A stretch of DNA of 64,000 nucleotides from an uncultured bacterium (lineage in GTDB: Bacteria > Bacillota_I > Bacilli_A > RF39 > UBA660): contig CAMNUE010000008.1 of assembly GCA_946560065.1 (NCBI GenBank), forward strand, positions 1 through 64,000, in the 5' to 3' direction. Shown one piece after another: positions 48,745 through 57,520 of the stretch. The position numbers were made by a program, and so were the translations under genes. The notes beneath the pieces were generated by a model. That model worked only from the letters and a program-made list of their open reading frames with translations. It was not told the DNA's origin and did not search any database. Position 1 is the first letter of the stretch. Each line of letters begins with the position of its first letter.

Positions 48745-48774
48745 TTTTATGAGACAAAAGAAAAAATTTTATAC
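48745..48774 (-). promoter_or_regulatory. Candidate SigG-dependent promoter upstream of sigG
   Basis: On the minus strand GTATA (48770-48774), 18-base spacer, CATAAAA (48745-48751), a close fit to the SigG consensus (GHATR, 17-18 bases, CATNHTA) known from Bacillus. It would give the positive autoregulation known for sigG. Confidence 0.5.
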
Positions 48775-48778
48775 AAAA

Positions 48779-48800
48779 TAAAAAAGAGAAATTAATCTCT
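48779..48800 (-). terminator. Short terminator after trmL
   Basis: AGAGA-loop-TCTCT followed by TTTTTTATTTT on the minus strand, overlapping the end of the gene. The stem is only 5 bp. Confidence 0.45.
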
Positions 48801-49316
48801 CTCTAAATAATCTGCTCCTTTATGTGACTCATCTAAAGGCTCTTCTCTAAGTAAATCATTATAATCTTGTTGTCTTAATGCTTCATATATTACAATCGCC
48901 ACACTATTAGAAACATTCAAAGCTCTAACTTTATCAGTCATTGGTATTCTCATACAATGATTTAAATCATCTTTAAGAATCTCCTTAGGAATACCAGTTG
49001 ATTCTTTTCCAAAAATAAAATATAACTCTTCTTTCTCCTTATTACTATAATCAAAACTAGTATGTGGTTTATGACCATATCTTGTAAAGTAATAATAAAC
49101 ACCTAGATTCTTCTTTTTAAAATCCTCAAAGTCTTCATATATTTCATACTCTAACTTATCAATATAATTTACTCCACTTCTTCTTAAATGTGCATCATCA
49201 ATCACAAACCCCAATGGTTTAATTAAATGTAATTTTGTATTAGTTGCCACACAAGTTCTCATTATATTTCCAGTATTTTGTGGTATCTCTGGTTGATACA
49301 AAACTATATTATTCAT
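48792..49316 (-). CDS. trmL: tRNA (cytidine/uridine-34 2'-O)-methyltransferase TrmL
   Basis: 174 aa. SPOUT fold with the TrmL motifs PEIPQNTGNIMRTC at the N-terminus, FGKESTGIPKEIL and MRIPMTDKVRALNVSNSVAIVIYEALRQ at the C-terminus (the trefoil knot that binds SAM). It methylates the ribose of the wobble base of tRNA-Leu. Confidence 0.92.
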   Translation of the reverse strand: MNNIVLYQPEIPQNTGNIMRTCVATNTKLHLIKPLGFVIDDAHLRRSGVNYIDKLEYEIYEDFEDFKKKNLGVYYYFTRYGHKPHTSFDYSNKEKEELYFIFGKESTGIPKEILKDDLNHCMRIPMTDKVRALNVSNSVAIVIYEALRQQDYNDLLREEPLDESHKGADYLERD

Positions 49317-49339
49317 ACTACCTCCAACATAAAAGGAGA

Positions 49340-49864
49340 TTACTCTCCCTCTCTTACATCATTTAATTCTAGAAATTGTTTAGTACTACTAATCGTCAAT
49401 TCTTTATTTTCTCTTCCTTGTAATAAACCAGTGACTGCACCATCTTCAAATATTACAAAAGCCGGATAATTAGTAGTTAATTTATTTTTAAATTCATATT
49501 TACTATTAAAATCATTAACAAAATCATCTTGATTTAAATTAGATAAATTCAAATAAATAATTGAATCTTTTAATTCTTTCTTCTGAACTAATTTTTTAAA
49601 ATCCTTTTCATAATTTCTACAAGTATCATTACTTGCTGTACACATATAAATAACTGTACTTGGATTTTCCATTACATAATGATCTAAATCTTCATAAGTA
49701 ATTTCAAGTAAAGAATCTCTAATAACAGGAATTTCTTTTTTATAATCTTCATAAACGCTATACCATTTACATAGATATAAAGTTAACCCAGCACCAAGTA
49801 AAAAAATCACTATTAAAATTATATAATTTCTAAATCCTTTCTTCTTAGCTTCCACTTCTGCCAT
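49340..49864 (-). CDS. Membrane-anchored thioredoxin-like protein
   Basis: 174 aa. One N-terminal transmembrane segment (FRNYIILIVIFLLGAGLTLYL) is followed by a thioredoxin-like domain (STVIYMCTASNDTCRNYEKDF ... NYPAFVIFEDGAVTGLLQGR with the cis-Pro region). The Cys pair is C-x6-C, not C-x-x-C, so oxidoreductase activity is uncertain. Probably acts on the outer side of the membrane. Confidence 0.65.
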   Translation of the reverse strand: MAEVEAKKKGFRNYIILIVIFLLGAGLTLYLCKWYSVYEDYKKEIPVIRDSLLEITYEDLDHYVMENPSTVIYMCTASNDTCRNYEKDFKKLVQKKELKDSIIYLNLSNLNQDDFVNDFNSKYEFKNKLTTNYPAFVIFEDGAVTGLLQGRENKELTISSTKQFLELNDVREGE

Positions 49865-49946
49865 AGAATCACTCCTTACACTTACATTTTATCACATAAT
49901 TTTTGATTTTAATACAAGATTTTTATTAATTGATATTTATTTTAAT

Positions 49947-52130
49947 TTATTGATATTTATTTACAATATTTTTTATCATATCTCTATCTTCATTATAAAA
50001 ATCTAATCTAAAAATGATATTAGTATTTTCAAATAACTTATCTAGTTCTCTCTTTTCATAATTAAGTATATGAGTATTTACTCCATCAAAATATACTGGG
50101 AATTTTCTCATCTTAAAATCTACTAAATTATATTCATAAGAATTTTTATTTATATCTAAAATATTTCCCTTTATAATCATATTTTCTACTCTACCATAAT
50201 TTACTATTTCAAATAATGTAAAGCCAAATTTACTCCTATATCTATTTATAAAATCATCAATCTCATCTACAGTAAGTTCAACAGAAAGTGGTATAATACT
50301 AAGTCCTATTTTATGTAAATAATATGCAGTATAAATATTAGTAACATTTAAAGAGTAATTACCATGAACATTATAATTATTATAATTAAAGTAATCTGAT
50401 ACAAAACTTCTATCTACCAGTTTATCAGTAGTATTAAAACTACATCTATCTATAAAATAATAAACCTTTTCATTGTCTTTATATAATTCATATAACTCTC
50501 TTTCAGTGACATAAACATAGTCTACATTAAGTTCCATACAAGCATCCAGTTGCTTTCGATTTCTAACTAAGCAACTGATTCTATTTTTAGGAATATCTTC
50601 TACTAAAGAATTACCTACATCAAATGATACTTCTTTTTCTATTACTTCTACATTAACATTTTCTCTAGTATTAATTAACTTAGAAACAAGTTCTCTTCGC
50701 AACTCATTCAAAACCTTTATCTGAATAAAAATATTATCATCCATTTCGATATCAATATTATCTACTATAAAAGGAGTATCTCCTAATTTACTTAACTGTT
50801 TAATAATACTTTCACTATTTGTGGGAGCATTCTGAGCTTCTAAAACAGCATCTTTACTTACTGTAAAGTTAGCTTTACCATCACTTATCGTAATACTTAA
50901 TCCCTTATCTATTCTAGCAATCACTTTAAAAGTAATAGGAACTTTTCTAGAACCAACCTTTTCAAATTCTCTTCCTAGTAAATAATCCTGAGTTTTAGTG
51001 ACAATATCTCCTACCTCTAAATCAACTTTATTATCTATATAACAAACATCACTACTACTATTAGTAAGCTTCATCTTAGAGTCGTATAAAAAGTTTACAA
51101 CTAATCCTTTCTTACTATTTAAAAATCTAATCGCATCATATTGATTTAATAAATACCCTGAATCTAATTTAATTTTTATTTTGTCTTTATTAACATCAAC
51201 TACTTTACCAATTCTAAGCCCAACATGATTCGGAGACTTTATATTCATCAAATCCTTATCACTTTCATTAAATAAACGTCCCGTAGTAAACTCTCGATTA
51301 AAAATAGTTTTTAGCTTAGCAATCTCTTTTTCTAAATCAAACTTCTCTCCATCAATTAATCTACGATAAAGCCTCGTAATAAATCCAACATATAAAGGGC
51401 TCTTCATTCTTCCTTCTATTTTGAAACTGTAAATACTACTATTTTTTAACCTTTCGATTTCACTACTTGTATTTAATTCTTTTGTGCTAAGTAAATATTT
51501 ATCATTCACTAAAGTCTTACCTTCCTTCTCTAAAGAAAAAGGCATTCTACAAGTTCCAGCACATTCTCCTCTATTTCCACTTCTACCACCAAGCATACTG
51601 CTCATTAAACAACAACCTGAATAAGAAATACATAAAGCTCCATGAATAAAAGCTTCTTTTTCTATTGGAACATCAATACTATCGATTTCATCAATACTTA
51701 GTTCACGTGAAAATACTACTCGTTTAACTCCCAAATCATAAAACAGCTTACAAGTTTCTTTTGAGGATGTATTGGCCTGAGTAGATGCATGAATCTCTAA
51801 ATTGGGATACATCTCTCTAAGCAAACAAATCATTCCAAAATCTTGAACAATTAAAGCATCCACTCCATTTTTATGTAAAAAATAAGCTTGCTTCAAAAAA
51901 GAATCCACTTCAGAATTTTTAATCAAAGTATTCATCGTTACATAAACTTTTACCCCGTATAGATGACAAAACTTAATAGCCTCTACTAACTCTTCATTAG
52001 TAAAGTTTGTTGCAAACTTCCTCGCTCCAAAATTTTTACACGCTACATATACTGCGTCACATCCATTAAACACAGCTTGCCTTAAGCAATCCATATCGCC
52101 AGCTGGTACAAGTAATTCATGTTTATCCAT
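49947..52130 (-). CDS. U32 family peptidase / tRNA-rRNA hydroxylation protein (RlhA-like)
   Basis: 727 aa. The first ~300 residues carry U32 signatures (ELLVPAGDMDCLRQAVFNGCDAVYV; EIHASTQANTSS; EAFIHGALCISYSGCCLMSSMLGGRSGNRGECAGTCRMPF) with the conserved Cys residues. The rest corresponds to the long C-terminal part (DUF3656-like) of the RlhA type. RlhA and TrhP proteins take part in RNA hydroxylation with an Fe-S cluster, which is more likely here than proteolysis. Confidence 0.85.
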   Translation of the reverse strand: MDKHELLVPAGDMDCLRQAVFNGCDAVYVACKNFGARKFATNFTNEELVEAIKFCHLYGVKVYVTMNTLIKNSEVDSFLKQAYFLHKNGVDALIVQDFGMICLLREMYPNLEIHASTQANTSSKETCKLFYDLGVKRVVFSRELSIDEIDSIDVPIEKEAFIHGALCISYSGCCLMSSMLGGRSGNRGECAGTCRMPFSLEKEGKTLVNDKYLLSTKELNTSSEIERLKNSSIYSFKIEGRMKSPLYVGFITRLYRRLIDGEKFDLEKEIAKLKTIFNREFTTGRLFNESDKDLMNIKSPNHVGLRIGKVVDVNKDKIKIKLDSGYLLNQYDAIRFLNSKKGLVVNFLYDSKMKLTNSSSDVCYIDNKVDLEVGDIVTKTQDYLLGREFEKVGSRKVPITFKVIARIDKGLSITISDGKANFTVSKDAVLEAQNAPTNSESIIKQLSKLGDTPFIVDNIDIEMDDNIFIQIKVLNELRRELVSKLINTRENVNVEVIEKEVSFDVGNSLVEDIPKNRISCLVRNRKQLDACMELNVDYVYVTERELYELYKDNEKVYYFIDRCSFNTTDKLVDRSFVSDYFNYNNYNVHGNYSLNVTNIYTAYYLHKIGLSIIPLSVELTVDEIDDFINRYRSKFGFTLFEIVNYGRVENMIIKGNILDINKNSYEYNLVDFKMRKFPVYFDGVNTHILNYEKRELDKLFENTNIIFRLDFYNEDRDMIKNIVNKYQ

Positions 52131-52207
52131 CTAATCACCCCATAACTGGCAATATTATAACATAGATTCTTAAAACAATAAATTACATTAAAAACATATA
52201 ATTAAAT

Positions 52208-52567
52208 ATGAATGAACAAAATGAAATGATAAATCGTTTAACTTTTGAAAATTATATTTGGGTAATATACATTTTTATCGCCATCGGAAATATTGTCGGA
52301 GATGAATTAATCAAGAGTTCCATAACTGACAATGACAAAGAAAAAGATAAACTTGCAAAAGATATCTTTACAATCAGTCTAATAATCACAGTAATTATCT
52401 ATCTCTATTTTTTCTCAAGAAATTACAAAGATTATCAAGGACATAAAAATAGTAAAGCCTATGAACTACGTTTTCTTGGAAGTATCCTAATGATTTCAGG
52501 AATTCTCTGTTTTCTTTATTTTCAAATAAAAACATCATATTCAAGTGACACTGTCTCATCCATTTGA
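52208..52567 (+). CDS. Three-TM membrane protein (paralogue of 52910)
   Basis: 119 aa. Hydrophobic segments at about residues 16-35, 55-73 and 90-106, with a charged loop SITDNDKEKDKLAKDIF. It resembles the protein at 52910 (both start MNE followed by a charged helix, then ENxxWLxY and a similar loop), so the two are probably ancient duplicates. It overlaps the end of the convergent gene by 12 bases. Function unknown. Confidence 0.65.
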   Translation: MNEQNEMINRLTFENYIWVIYIFIAIGNIVGDELIKSSITDNDKEKDKLAKDIFTISLIITVIIYLYFFSRNYKDYQGHKNSKAYELRFLGSILMISGILCFLYFQIKTSYSSDTVSSI

Positions 52568-52858
52568 TTTTAAATTTTCAATTTCTTTATTCAAAGCATT
52601 AACCATCTTCTTAAGCATGGCAATTTCTCTATCTGTATTCCAATTATTTTGATTATTATTCTGTCCTCCCAAATTTCTTCCTCTTTCCTGCTGCACTTGT
52701 TGATAAAAAGCATTAGTCGATAAAACCTGTGCTGTTAACATTAACCAGTTACCTAAAGCATTCTGTTCATTTGCCGTTAAATCATCTATTAATAAATAAC
52801 CAACTACTACCGCACTAAAAGAAAAAGCTTTTGCTGGGATATTTGGAATCAAGTTCAT
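52556..52858 (-). CDS. Small conserved-looking membrane-associated protein
   Basis: 100 aa. A hydrophobic N-terminal half (PAKAFSFSAVVVGYLLIDDLTANEQNALGNWLMLTAQVL), an Asn/Gln-rich linker and a C-terminal helix (REIAMLKKMVNALNKEIENL). It lies between two paralogous membrane protein genes on the other strand. I do not recognise it. Confidence 0.65.
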   Translation of the reverse strand: MNLIPNIPAKAFSFSAVVVGYLLIDDLTANEQNALGNWLMLTAQVLSTNAFYQQVQQERGRNLGGQNNNQNNWNTDREIAMLKKMVNALNKEIENLKSNG

Positions 52859-52909
52859 CTAATCACCTATTAAAATTATATTATTTAACTTTAAAGAATA
52901 TATTTTAAT

Positions 52910-53287
52910 ATGAACGAAAAATTAGACAGATTAGAAGACATAAAAATAGAAAATGAAATCTGGTTACTTTACCTAATAATTATTGGAGTATCTTATTGGT
53001 CTAACACTTTTGAAAAAAAATATTTTCTCTACAATGATGAGAAAGCTAAAGAAAAATATCGACTACTTACAATTGTAATTTTCTCAGTAGTTGCTGTAGT
53101 CTATTATTATTTTGCAAAAGATGCTTTAGATAACGTCAAAAAGCTTAAACCTTGGGACCCTAAAAAGAAAAAGACGTTAACAAATTTAAATCTAGTCGCC
53201 TCAAACCTTATACTAATAGCTGGACTTATCTTTTTATATATAGCAATAACAGATACTGAATTAAATGTAGAAATAGCTTTTAATTAA
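52910..53287 (+). CDS. Three-TM membrane protein (paralogue of 52208)
   Basis: 125 aa. Hydrophobic segments at about 17-33, 53-68 and 93-112; loop KKYFLYNDEKAKEKYR. See the protein at 52208 for the similarity. No strong ribosome site is visible. Its unusual placement around a gene on the opposite strand suggests the trio moved or duplicated together. Confidence 0.6.
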   Translation: MNEKLDRLEDIKIENEIWLLYLIIIGVSYWSNTFEKKYFLYNDEKAKEKYRLLTIVIFSVVAVVYYYFAKDALDNVKKLKPWDPKKKKTLTNLNLVASNLILIAGLIFLYIAITDTELNVEIAFN

Positions 53288-53337
53288 AAAGTAGTAAAAG
53301 TTAATAAAGACTCTTACTACTACCTTTATAAAAATTA

Positions 53338-53778
53338 TTACTTACTTTTAGCTTTTTCTTCTTCAAAGACCTCACCAAAATCATCAAATTTTAATTTTCC
53401 ACTTTCACTTCCTGTTACCTTTACTTTAACTGGTACCTTATTAACAAAAGTCACTTGACTATTATCTCTCCACCCATTAACTTCTACATTTATTATTTCA
53501 TAACCTTCTACTTGTTCTATTTCTCTATACCATGCATCATTATGTGACATTTTTACCTTATGCTCGCCTTCACTAAATAAGTAATACATCTCACCATTAT
53601 CTAAGACTTCCATATCATCCATATTTATATTAGAATCTCCAACCTGCACTATATTATTTTTAAAATTATCAGCCAAATAATATGCACTCATTGCCCCACA
53701 AACTCCAACTGTTATAGACCCCATTACAAGATATGGAGCTAACTCCTTTAACTTTTTCTTATTAAATTCAATCTTCAT
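53338..53778 (-). CDS. Membrane-anchored extracytoplasmic protein
   Basis: 146 aa. N-terminal basic segment, a transmembrane helix at about 14-32 (LVMGSITVGVCGAMSAYYL), then a beta-rich domain (EHKVKMSHNDAWYREIEQVE; DNSQVTFVNKVPVKVKV). Not recognised. Confidence 0.6.
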   Translation of the reverse strand: MKIEFNKKKLKELAPYLVMGSITVGVCGAMSAYYLADNFKNNIVQVGDSNINMDDMEVLDNGEMYYLFSEGEHKVKMSHNDAWYREIEQVEGYEIINVEVNGWRDNSQVTFVNKVPVKVKVTGSESGKLKFDDFGEVFEEEKAKSK

Positions 53779-53856
53779 AGTTATCCCTCCAAAAGAAATA
53801 TAAATATACCCTATTATACATCAAATATTTACTATTAACTACAATTTTAAAAAAAG

Positions 53857-53890
53857 AAAAATCTCTAACAATACCTCAGTTAGAGATTTT
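53857..53890 (-). terminator. Terminator of the perR-rubrerythrin operon
   Basis: AAAATCTCTAAC-loop-GTTAGAGATTTT, 12 bp, followed by a T-rich run on the minus strand. It is symmetric enough to act in both directions. Confidence 0.85.
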
Positions 53891-53908
53891 TTATTAATAT
53901 TTAAACTC

Positions 53909-54451
53909 TTATTCGTAATTATCAGCTTTAACTTCAAAATATGCTTGTGGATGAGCACATACTGGACAAACTTTTGGAGCTTCTTTACCAACACAAATAT
54001 GTCCACAATTACGGCAAACCCAAACTCTGTCTCCATCTTTACTAAATACCAAGTCGCCCTTAACATTTTCAAGTAATTTTCTATATCTTTCTTCATGAGC
54101 TTTTTCAATAGCAGCAACACCTCTAAATTTAGCAGCAATTGCTTTGAATCCTTCTTCTTCAGCAACTTTAGCAAACTCATCATACATATCAGTCCACTCA
54201 TAGTTTTCACCATCAGCAGCAGCTTCTAAGTTTAAAGCAGTAGTAGGAATATCTCCACCATTTAATTCCTTAAACCACATTTTAGCATGTTCTTTTTCAT
54301 TTTCTGCAGTCTCTAAAAAAATTGCAGCGATTTGTTCATATCCTTCTTTTTTAGCTTTACTTGCAAAATAAGTATACTTATTTCTAGCTTGGCTTTCTCC
54401 TGCAAAAGCAGTCATTAAATTTTGTTCAGTTTTACTTCCTTTTAGTTCCAT
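53909..54451 (-). CDS. rbr: Rubrerythrin
   Basis: 180 aa. Diiron domain with [39 protein letters not shown] and the second E-x-x-H set around [14 protein letters not shown], then a C-terminal rubredoxin-like domain ([24 protein letters not shown]). Reduces hydrogen peroxide, which protects anaerobes. It follows perR by 4 bases and shares its PerR/Fur-box promoter. Confidence 0.95.
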   Translation of the reverse strand: MELKGSKTEQNLMTAFAGESQARNKYTYFASKAKKEGYEQIAAIFLETAENEKEHAKMWFKELNGGDIPTTALNLEAAADGENYEWTDMYDEFAKVAEEEGFKAIAAKFRGVAAIEKAHEERYRKLLENVKGDLVFSKDGDRVWVCRNCGHICVGKEAPKVCPVCAHPQAYFEVKADNYE

Positions 54452-54455
54452 TAAC

Positions 54456-54851
54456 TTACCTCTTTTCTATATTACTTTGACAATTAGCACATACACCTTC
54501 ATAGATAGTAGAAACTCCACTTATCTTAAAAGAGTACTCTTTCTCTAATCTCTCTTTGTCATTAACATAATTATTATCATATAAATCTATTATCTGCCCA
54601 CACCTAACACAAACCAAATGATCATGAGGAGTAGAATTATCATCATATCTAACATTATCTAATGATATTGGCAATTTTCTAACTTTTCCAGATGCAACTA
54701 ATTTATTAACATTTCTATAGATTGTTGCCTGACCAATGCCCTCATCCTTTTCCTTTACTTTTTCCATAATCTCATTCATTGTAGGATGATCATTAGAACA
54801 GGTTATAGTCTGTAAAATTATCTCCCTTTGCTTTGTATTACGCTCATTCAT
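54456..54851 (-). CDS. perR: Fur-family peroxide regulator (PerR-like)
   Basis: 131 aa. Winged helix ([34 protein letters not shown]) and dimerisation domain with the metal ligands [15 protein letters not shown] and CANC. The operon with rubrerythrin and the operator upstream point to PerR rather than Fur. An operator lies 13 bases before the start. Confidence 0.88.
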   Translation of the reverse strand: MNERNTKQREIILQTITCSNDHPTMNEIMEKVKEKDEGIGQATIYRNVNKLVASGKVRKLPISLDNVRYDDNSTPHDHLVCVRCGQIIDLYDNNYVNDKERLEKEYSFKISGVSTIYEGVCANCQSNIEKR

Positions 54852-54863
54852 ACTAACCTCTTA

Positions 54864-54880
54864 TTGATAATAATTATCAA
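54864..54880. promoter_or_regulatory. PerR/Fur-box operator
   Basis: TTGATAATAATTATCAA, a perfect 17-base palindrome matching the Fur-family box, 13 bases before perR. It implies autoregulation and peroxide induction of rubrerythrin. Confidence 0.8.
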
Positions 54881-54963
54881 ATAATATTATAATCAATTAA
54901 AAATTTGTAGTCAATAAAATCACCCATTTTTTTTCTTAGAATATTATAAACTAGGTGATTATC

Positions 54964-55176
54964 ATGAACTTAAAACACAAACCTTTTTGTCGCTGTAATA
55001 CCTGTAAAGCAAAAAGACGAAATAGCTTATTTTTCATCTTCGGAATTTTCATAAATTTAATCATAATCTTCTATCAATTACTAATATTAATTTTCATCAC
55101 AACAAAACTTAATGTTATAATTTTATTCTTTGAATTTCTCTTCATATGCTTTCTCATTTTCTTTATATTTTTCTGA
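54964..55176 (+). CDS. Small Cys-rich membrane protein
   Basis: 70 aa from the ATG at 54964 (AGGTGATT upstream). N-terminal KPFCRCNTCKAKRR, then a continuous hydrophobic stretch with two transmembrane helices. Its 3' end overlaps the end of the convergent coat-kinase gene by 54 bases, so its last ~18 residues may be less constrained. Not recognised. Confidence 0.45.
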   Translation: MNLKHKPFCRCNTCKAKRRNSLFFIFGIFINLIIIFYQLLILIFITTKLNVIILFFEFLFICFLIFFIFF

Positions 55177-56034
55177 AACAAAAGAAAGTGTCATTAAAAC
55201 ATAATCTGTTATTTTTCTAACTCTCAATGTATCTTGATAATTATTTTTTGAAAACATAATCTTCTCAGGAATACAAATAACTGAAAAAAACAAATCTAAC
55301 TCATCGCTAGTTAATTGATATTTACTATTATAAATATTAAATAAACTAGGAAAATCAACATTAATTGCTTCTCTTCGATAAAAACTAATTAAATCATAAA
55401 CTACTAATCCTCTACTAACATCTTTATAATCTACAAAATAAGTTTTATCTCCAACTCTAAAATTATCTAATCCTACATTTTTAATTAAAACAACTTCTCT
55501 TACTTTCTGATTATCAGTATTAAACCAACTGTCTAATCTATATTTAGCCATTCTAATTAACTCATAATACTTACTCATATTTCTAATAAGCAAATATTGA
55601 GCTGGAGATAAAAATTCAATTCCTTCCAAATAATCCTGTAAATCCAGATAATACTTCATTATATTATCAATTCTAATATTTAACTCTTCATATATTTCTC
55701 TAAATTTATCATGATTATAATCAACATAATTAGTAGTTTTCAAATGTAGTATTACTAAAGCATAAATTAATTCTTTAGCTTTCAAATACTTATCACTAAC
55801 ATTATCATCATAATATTTATATAATTCGTAATAATCTTCATAATTATTTTCTAAAGGTAAAAAGTAATCATAATTAACTTGTCTTAAATAATTAAATAAT
55901 TCTTCTTTATTACTATCTTTTTTCTTAAACAAATATTTATCATTAAGAGAATCCACTACTACATAATTACCCAAATAAGTTACTTTTTTAGCATCTATCC
56001 CTAATTCTCTTAAACAATCTCTTATATTAATCAT
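55123..56034 (-). CDS. CotS/YsxE-like spore coat kinase-fold protein
   Basis: 303 aa. Patterns of the CotS family (aminoglycoside-phosphotransferase-like): KVTYLGNYVVVDSLNDKYLFKKKDSNKEELFNYLRQVNY at the N-terminus, LIYALVILHLKTTNYVDYNHDK, and IKNVGLDNFRVGDKTYFVDYKDVSRGLVVYDLISFYRR near the catalytic region (with D-N in place of the usual H-x-D). It overlaps the SpoVID/SafA-like gene by 8 bases, as ysxE follows spoVID in Bacillus. Likely a coat morphogenesis protein. Confidence 0.75.
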   Translation of the reverse strand: MINIRDCLRELGIDAKKVTYLGNYVVVDSLNDKYLFKKKDSNKEELFNYLRQVNYDYFLPLENNYEDYYELYKYYDDNVSDKYLKAKELIYALVILHLKTTNYVDYNHDKFREIYEELNIRIDNIMKYYLDLQDYLEGIEFLSPAQYLLIRNMSKYYELIRMAKYRLDSWFNTDNQKVREVVLIKNVGLDNFRVGDKTYFVDYKDVSRGLVVYDLISFYRREAINVDFPSLFNIYNSKYQLTSDELDLFFSVICIPEKIMFSKNNYQDTLRVRKITDYVLMTLSFVSEKYKENEKAYEEKFKE

Positions 56035-56824
56035 TAAGAATTGGAATAATTAATTTAGTTCCTATATTTAACTCACTTATATTATTATACTTTTCTATTT
56101 CTTCAATATTAGTATTATATTTCTCTATAATTGAATTAATAGATTCATTCTGTCTAACTATATAAACTAAAAAAGTTCCATATGTTTCTTTTTCTTCTTT
56201 TAAATTAATAAATAATGAATTACTACTTTCGGTTTCTATTATTTCTTCTTTTTCTTGAAGAATTTGAGTATTTGTAATTTCTTTTTCCTCCAATATCTTT
56301 TCACTTTCTTCAATCTTATCTGATTCTTTAATTTCATTTTTCTCCCCTTTTTCTATTTTAGGTAATTCCATTTCTTTTATTTCCTTAGAATCTCCATCAC
56401 ATTCTCTTTCTTCACTTAAATTAACATCTTCTACACTGTCCATTTTTTTAGAAACTTCTCTAACATCTCCTACCTTTTCTATAGTATCTTCAATCTCAAT
56501 TAATTCAACTCCATCTACTAATAATTCAATATTACAAATTAATGTATCATCATTATCTATTTCATAATAGAAATCAACTATCTCAACCTTTGCCGTATTT
56601 AAATCCAACTTTTCACTTAAGGCTATTTCTGTTGGAATTTTATAATTAAAATCTTCTTCTAATCTTGATGCCTCTGTTAACTTATATTTACCTGTTAATA
56701 ATAAATTCCCTTCTACATTAGATTCATCTACAAAACGTAAATCTTGTTCTAATGATATGGCACTTATTTCTCCTATCATTGTAGGAAATTCTATTTGTTT
56801 TTGAAAAGCAACTTTCTTTTTCAT
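56027..56824 (-). CDS. SpoVID/SafA-like spore coat protein with LysM domain
   Basis: 265 aa. N-terminal beta-rich SPOCS-like region (~1-110: FQKQIEFPTMIGEISAISLEQDLRFVDES), a Glu/Lys-rich disordered middle (~115-205) and a C-terminal LysM domain (VYIVRQNESINSIIEKYNTNIEEIEKYNNISELNIGTKLIIP). This is the architecture of SpoVID, which anchors the coat to the forespore. AGGAGGGAAAT precedes the ATG. Confidence 0.8.
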   Translation of the reverse strand: MKKKVAFQKQIEFPTMIGEISAISLEQDLRFVDESNVEGNLLLTGKYKLTEASRLEEDFNYKIPTEIALSEKLDLNTAKVEIVDFYYEIDNDDTLICNIELLVDGVELIEIEDTIEKVGDVREVSKKMDSVEDVNLSEERECDGDSKEIKEMELPKIEKGEKNEIKESDKIEESEKILEEKEITNTQILQEKEEIIETESSNSLFINLKEEKETYGTFLVYIVRQNESINSIIEKYNTNIEEIEKYNNISELNIGTKLIIPILND

Positions 56825-56848
56825 ATTTCCCTCCTAAAAAAGAGTATG

Positions 56849-56873
56849 AAAAAAGAAGAATTTTTATTCTTCT
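56849..56873 (-). terminator. Terminator after the Lon operon
   Basis: AGAAGAAT-AAAA-ATTCTTCT followed by TTTTTTC on the minus strand, separating the lon operon from the coat genes. Confidence 0.75.
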
Positions 56874-57520
56874 CTTGTTTTAATTTTTTGAATATTTTCA
56901 ATTGTTTCTTTTGAGTAATCTCTATTAACTTTTTTGAAAGGCCATCCTTTTTTCATTATTTCTTCTAACTTTTTCATAGCCCTATTCTTTATTTCTTCAT
57001 CATTAAATAGCTCTGGAATCGATTCTATTAAATAATTAATACTTGCCAAGAAAAAGGCATCATCATCACCAACAATATCCATTTTGTCTTCTGCTAAAGC
57101 AAAATAAACTACAGCATCAAAAGCTAATAATTCAAGAAATTGATTTTCATCTTCAATAGTTATCTTGCGACAGTCCTCTTGATAACCTAAATAACCATTC
57201 TTTAATAATTTTTTACAACTTTCATCATAATTCCTAATCGTATTAAAATACAGAATAGCTTGATTTATAGCTTCAACAATATTTGTATCTTTATAATTAA
57301 AACGATATTCAAAAATAACAGCTTTAGCTTTTTCTATAAGTTCATCACTAAATAGGAAAAAAGCACTATCTATCATAGTTAAAACAGCAAGAGTATCTAA
57401 AAATGACAAAAACCTTTCTTCTTCACGATGCTTCTCAACAAATTCATCTGTTGGTACAACAAGTAACTGATTTCTAAGGCAAATTACATTTATAAAATCA
57501 TCCATAGTAATATCATTCAT
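56864..57520 (-). CDS. Hypothetical protein in the lon operon
   Basis: 218 aa, helical and acidic (ICLRNQLLVVPTDEFVEKHR; LAFDAVVYFALAEDKMDIVGD), basic at the C-terminus. Its ATG overlaps the lon stop codon, so it is coupled to Lon. Not recognised. Confidence 0.65.
   Translation of the reverse strand: MNDITMDDFINVICLRNQLLVVPTDEFVEKHREEERFLSFLDTLAVLTMIDSAFFLFSDELIEKAKAVIFEYRFNYKDTNIVEAINQAILYFNTIRNYDESCKKLLKNGYLGYQEDCRKITIEDENQFLELLAFDAVVYFALAEDKMDIVGDDDAFFLASINYLIESIPELFNDEEIKNRAMKKLEEIMKKGWPFKKVNRDYSKETIENIQKIKTREE

Noticed and set aside
53839..54213. Leucine-rich ORF inside the rubrerythrin gene
   Set aside because: It is a frame shadow of a clear, complete rubrerythrin with all metal ligands.
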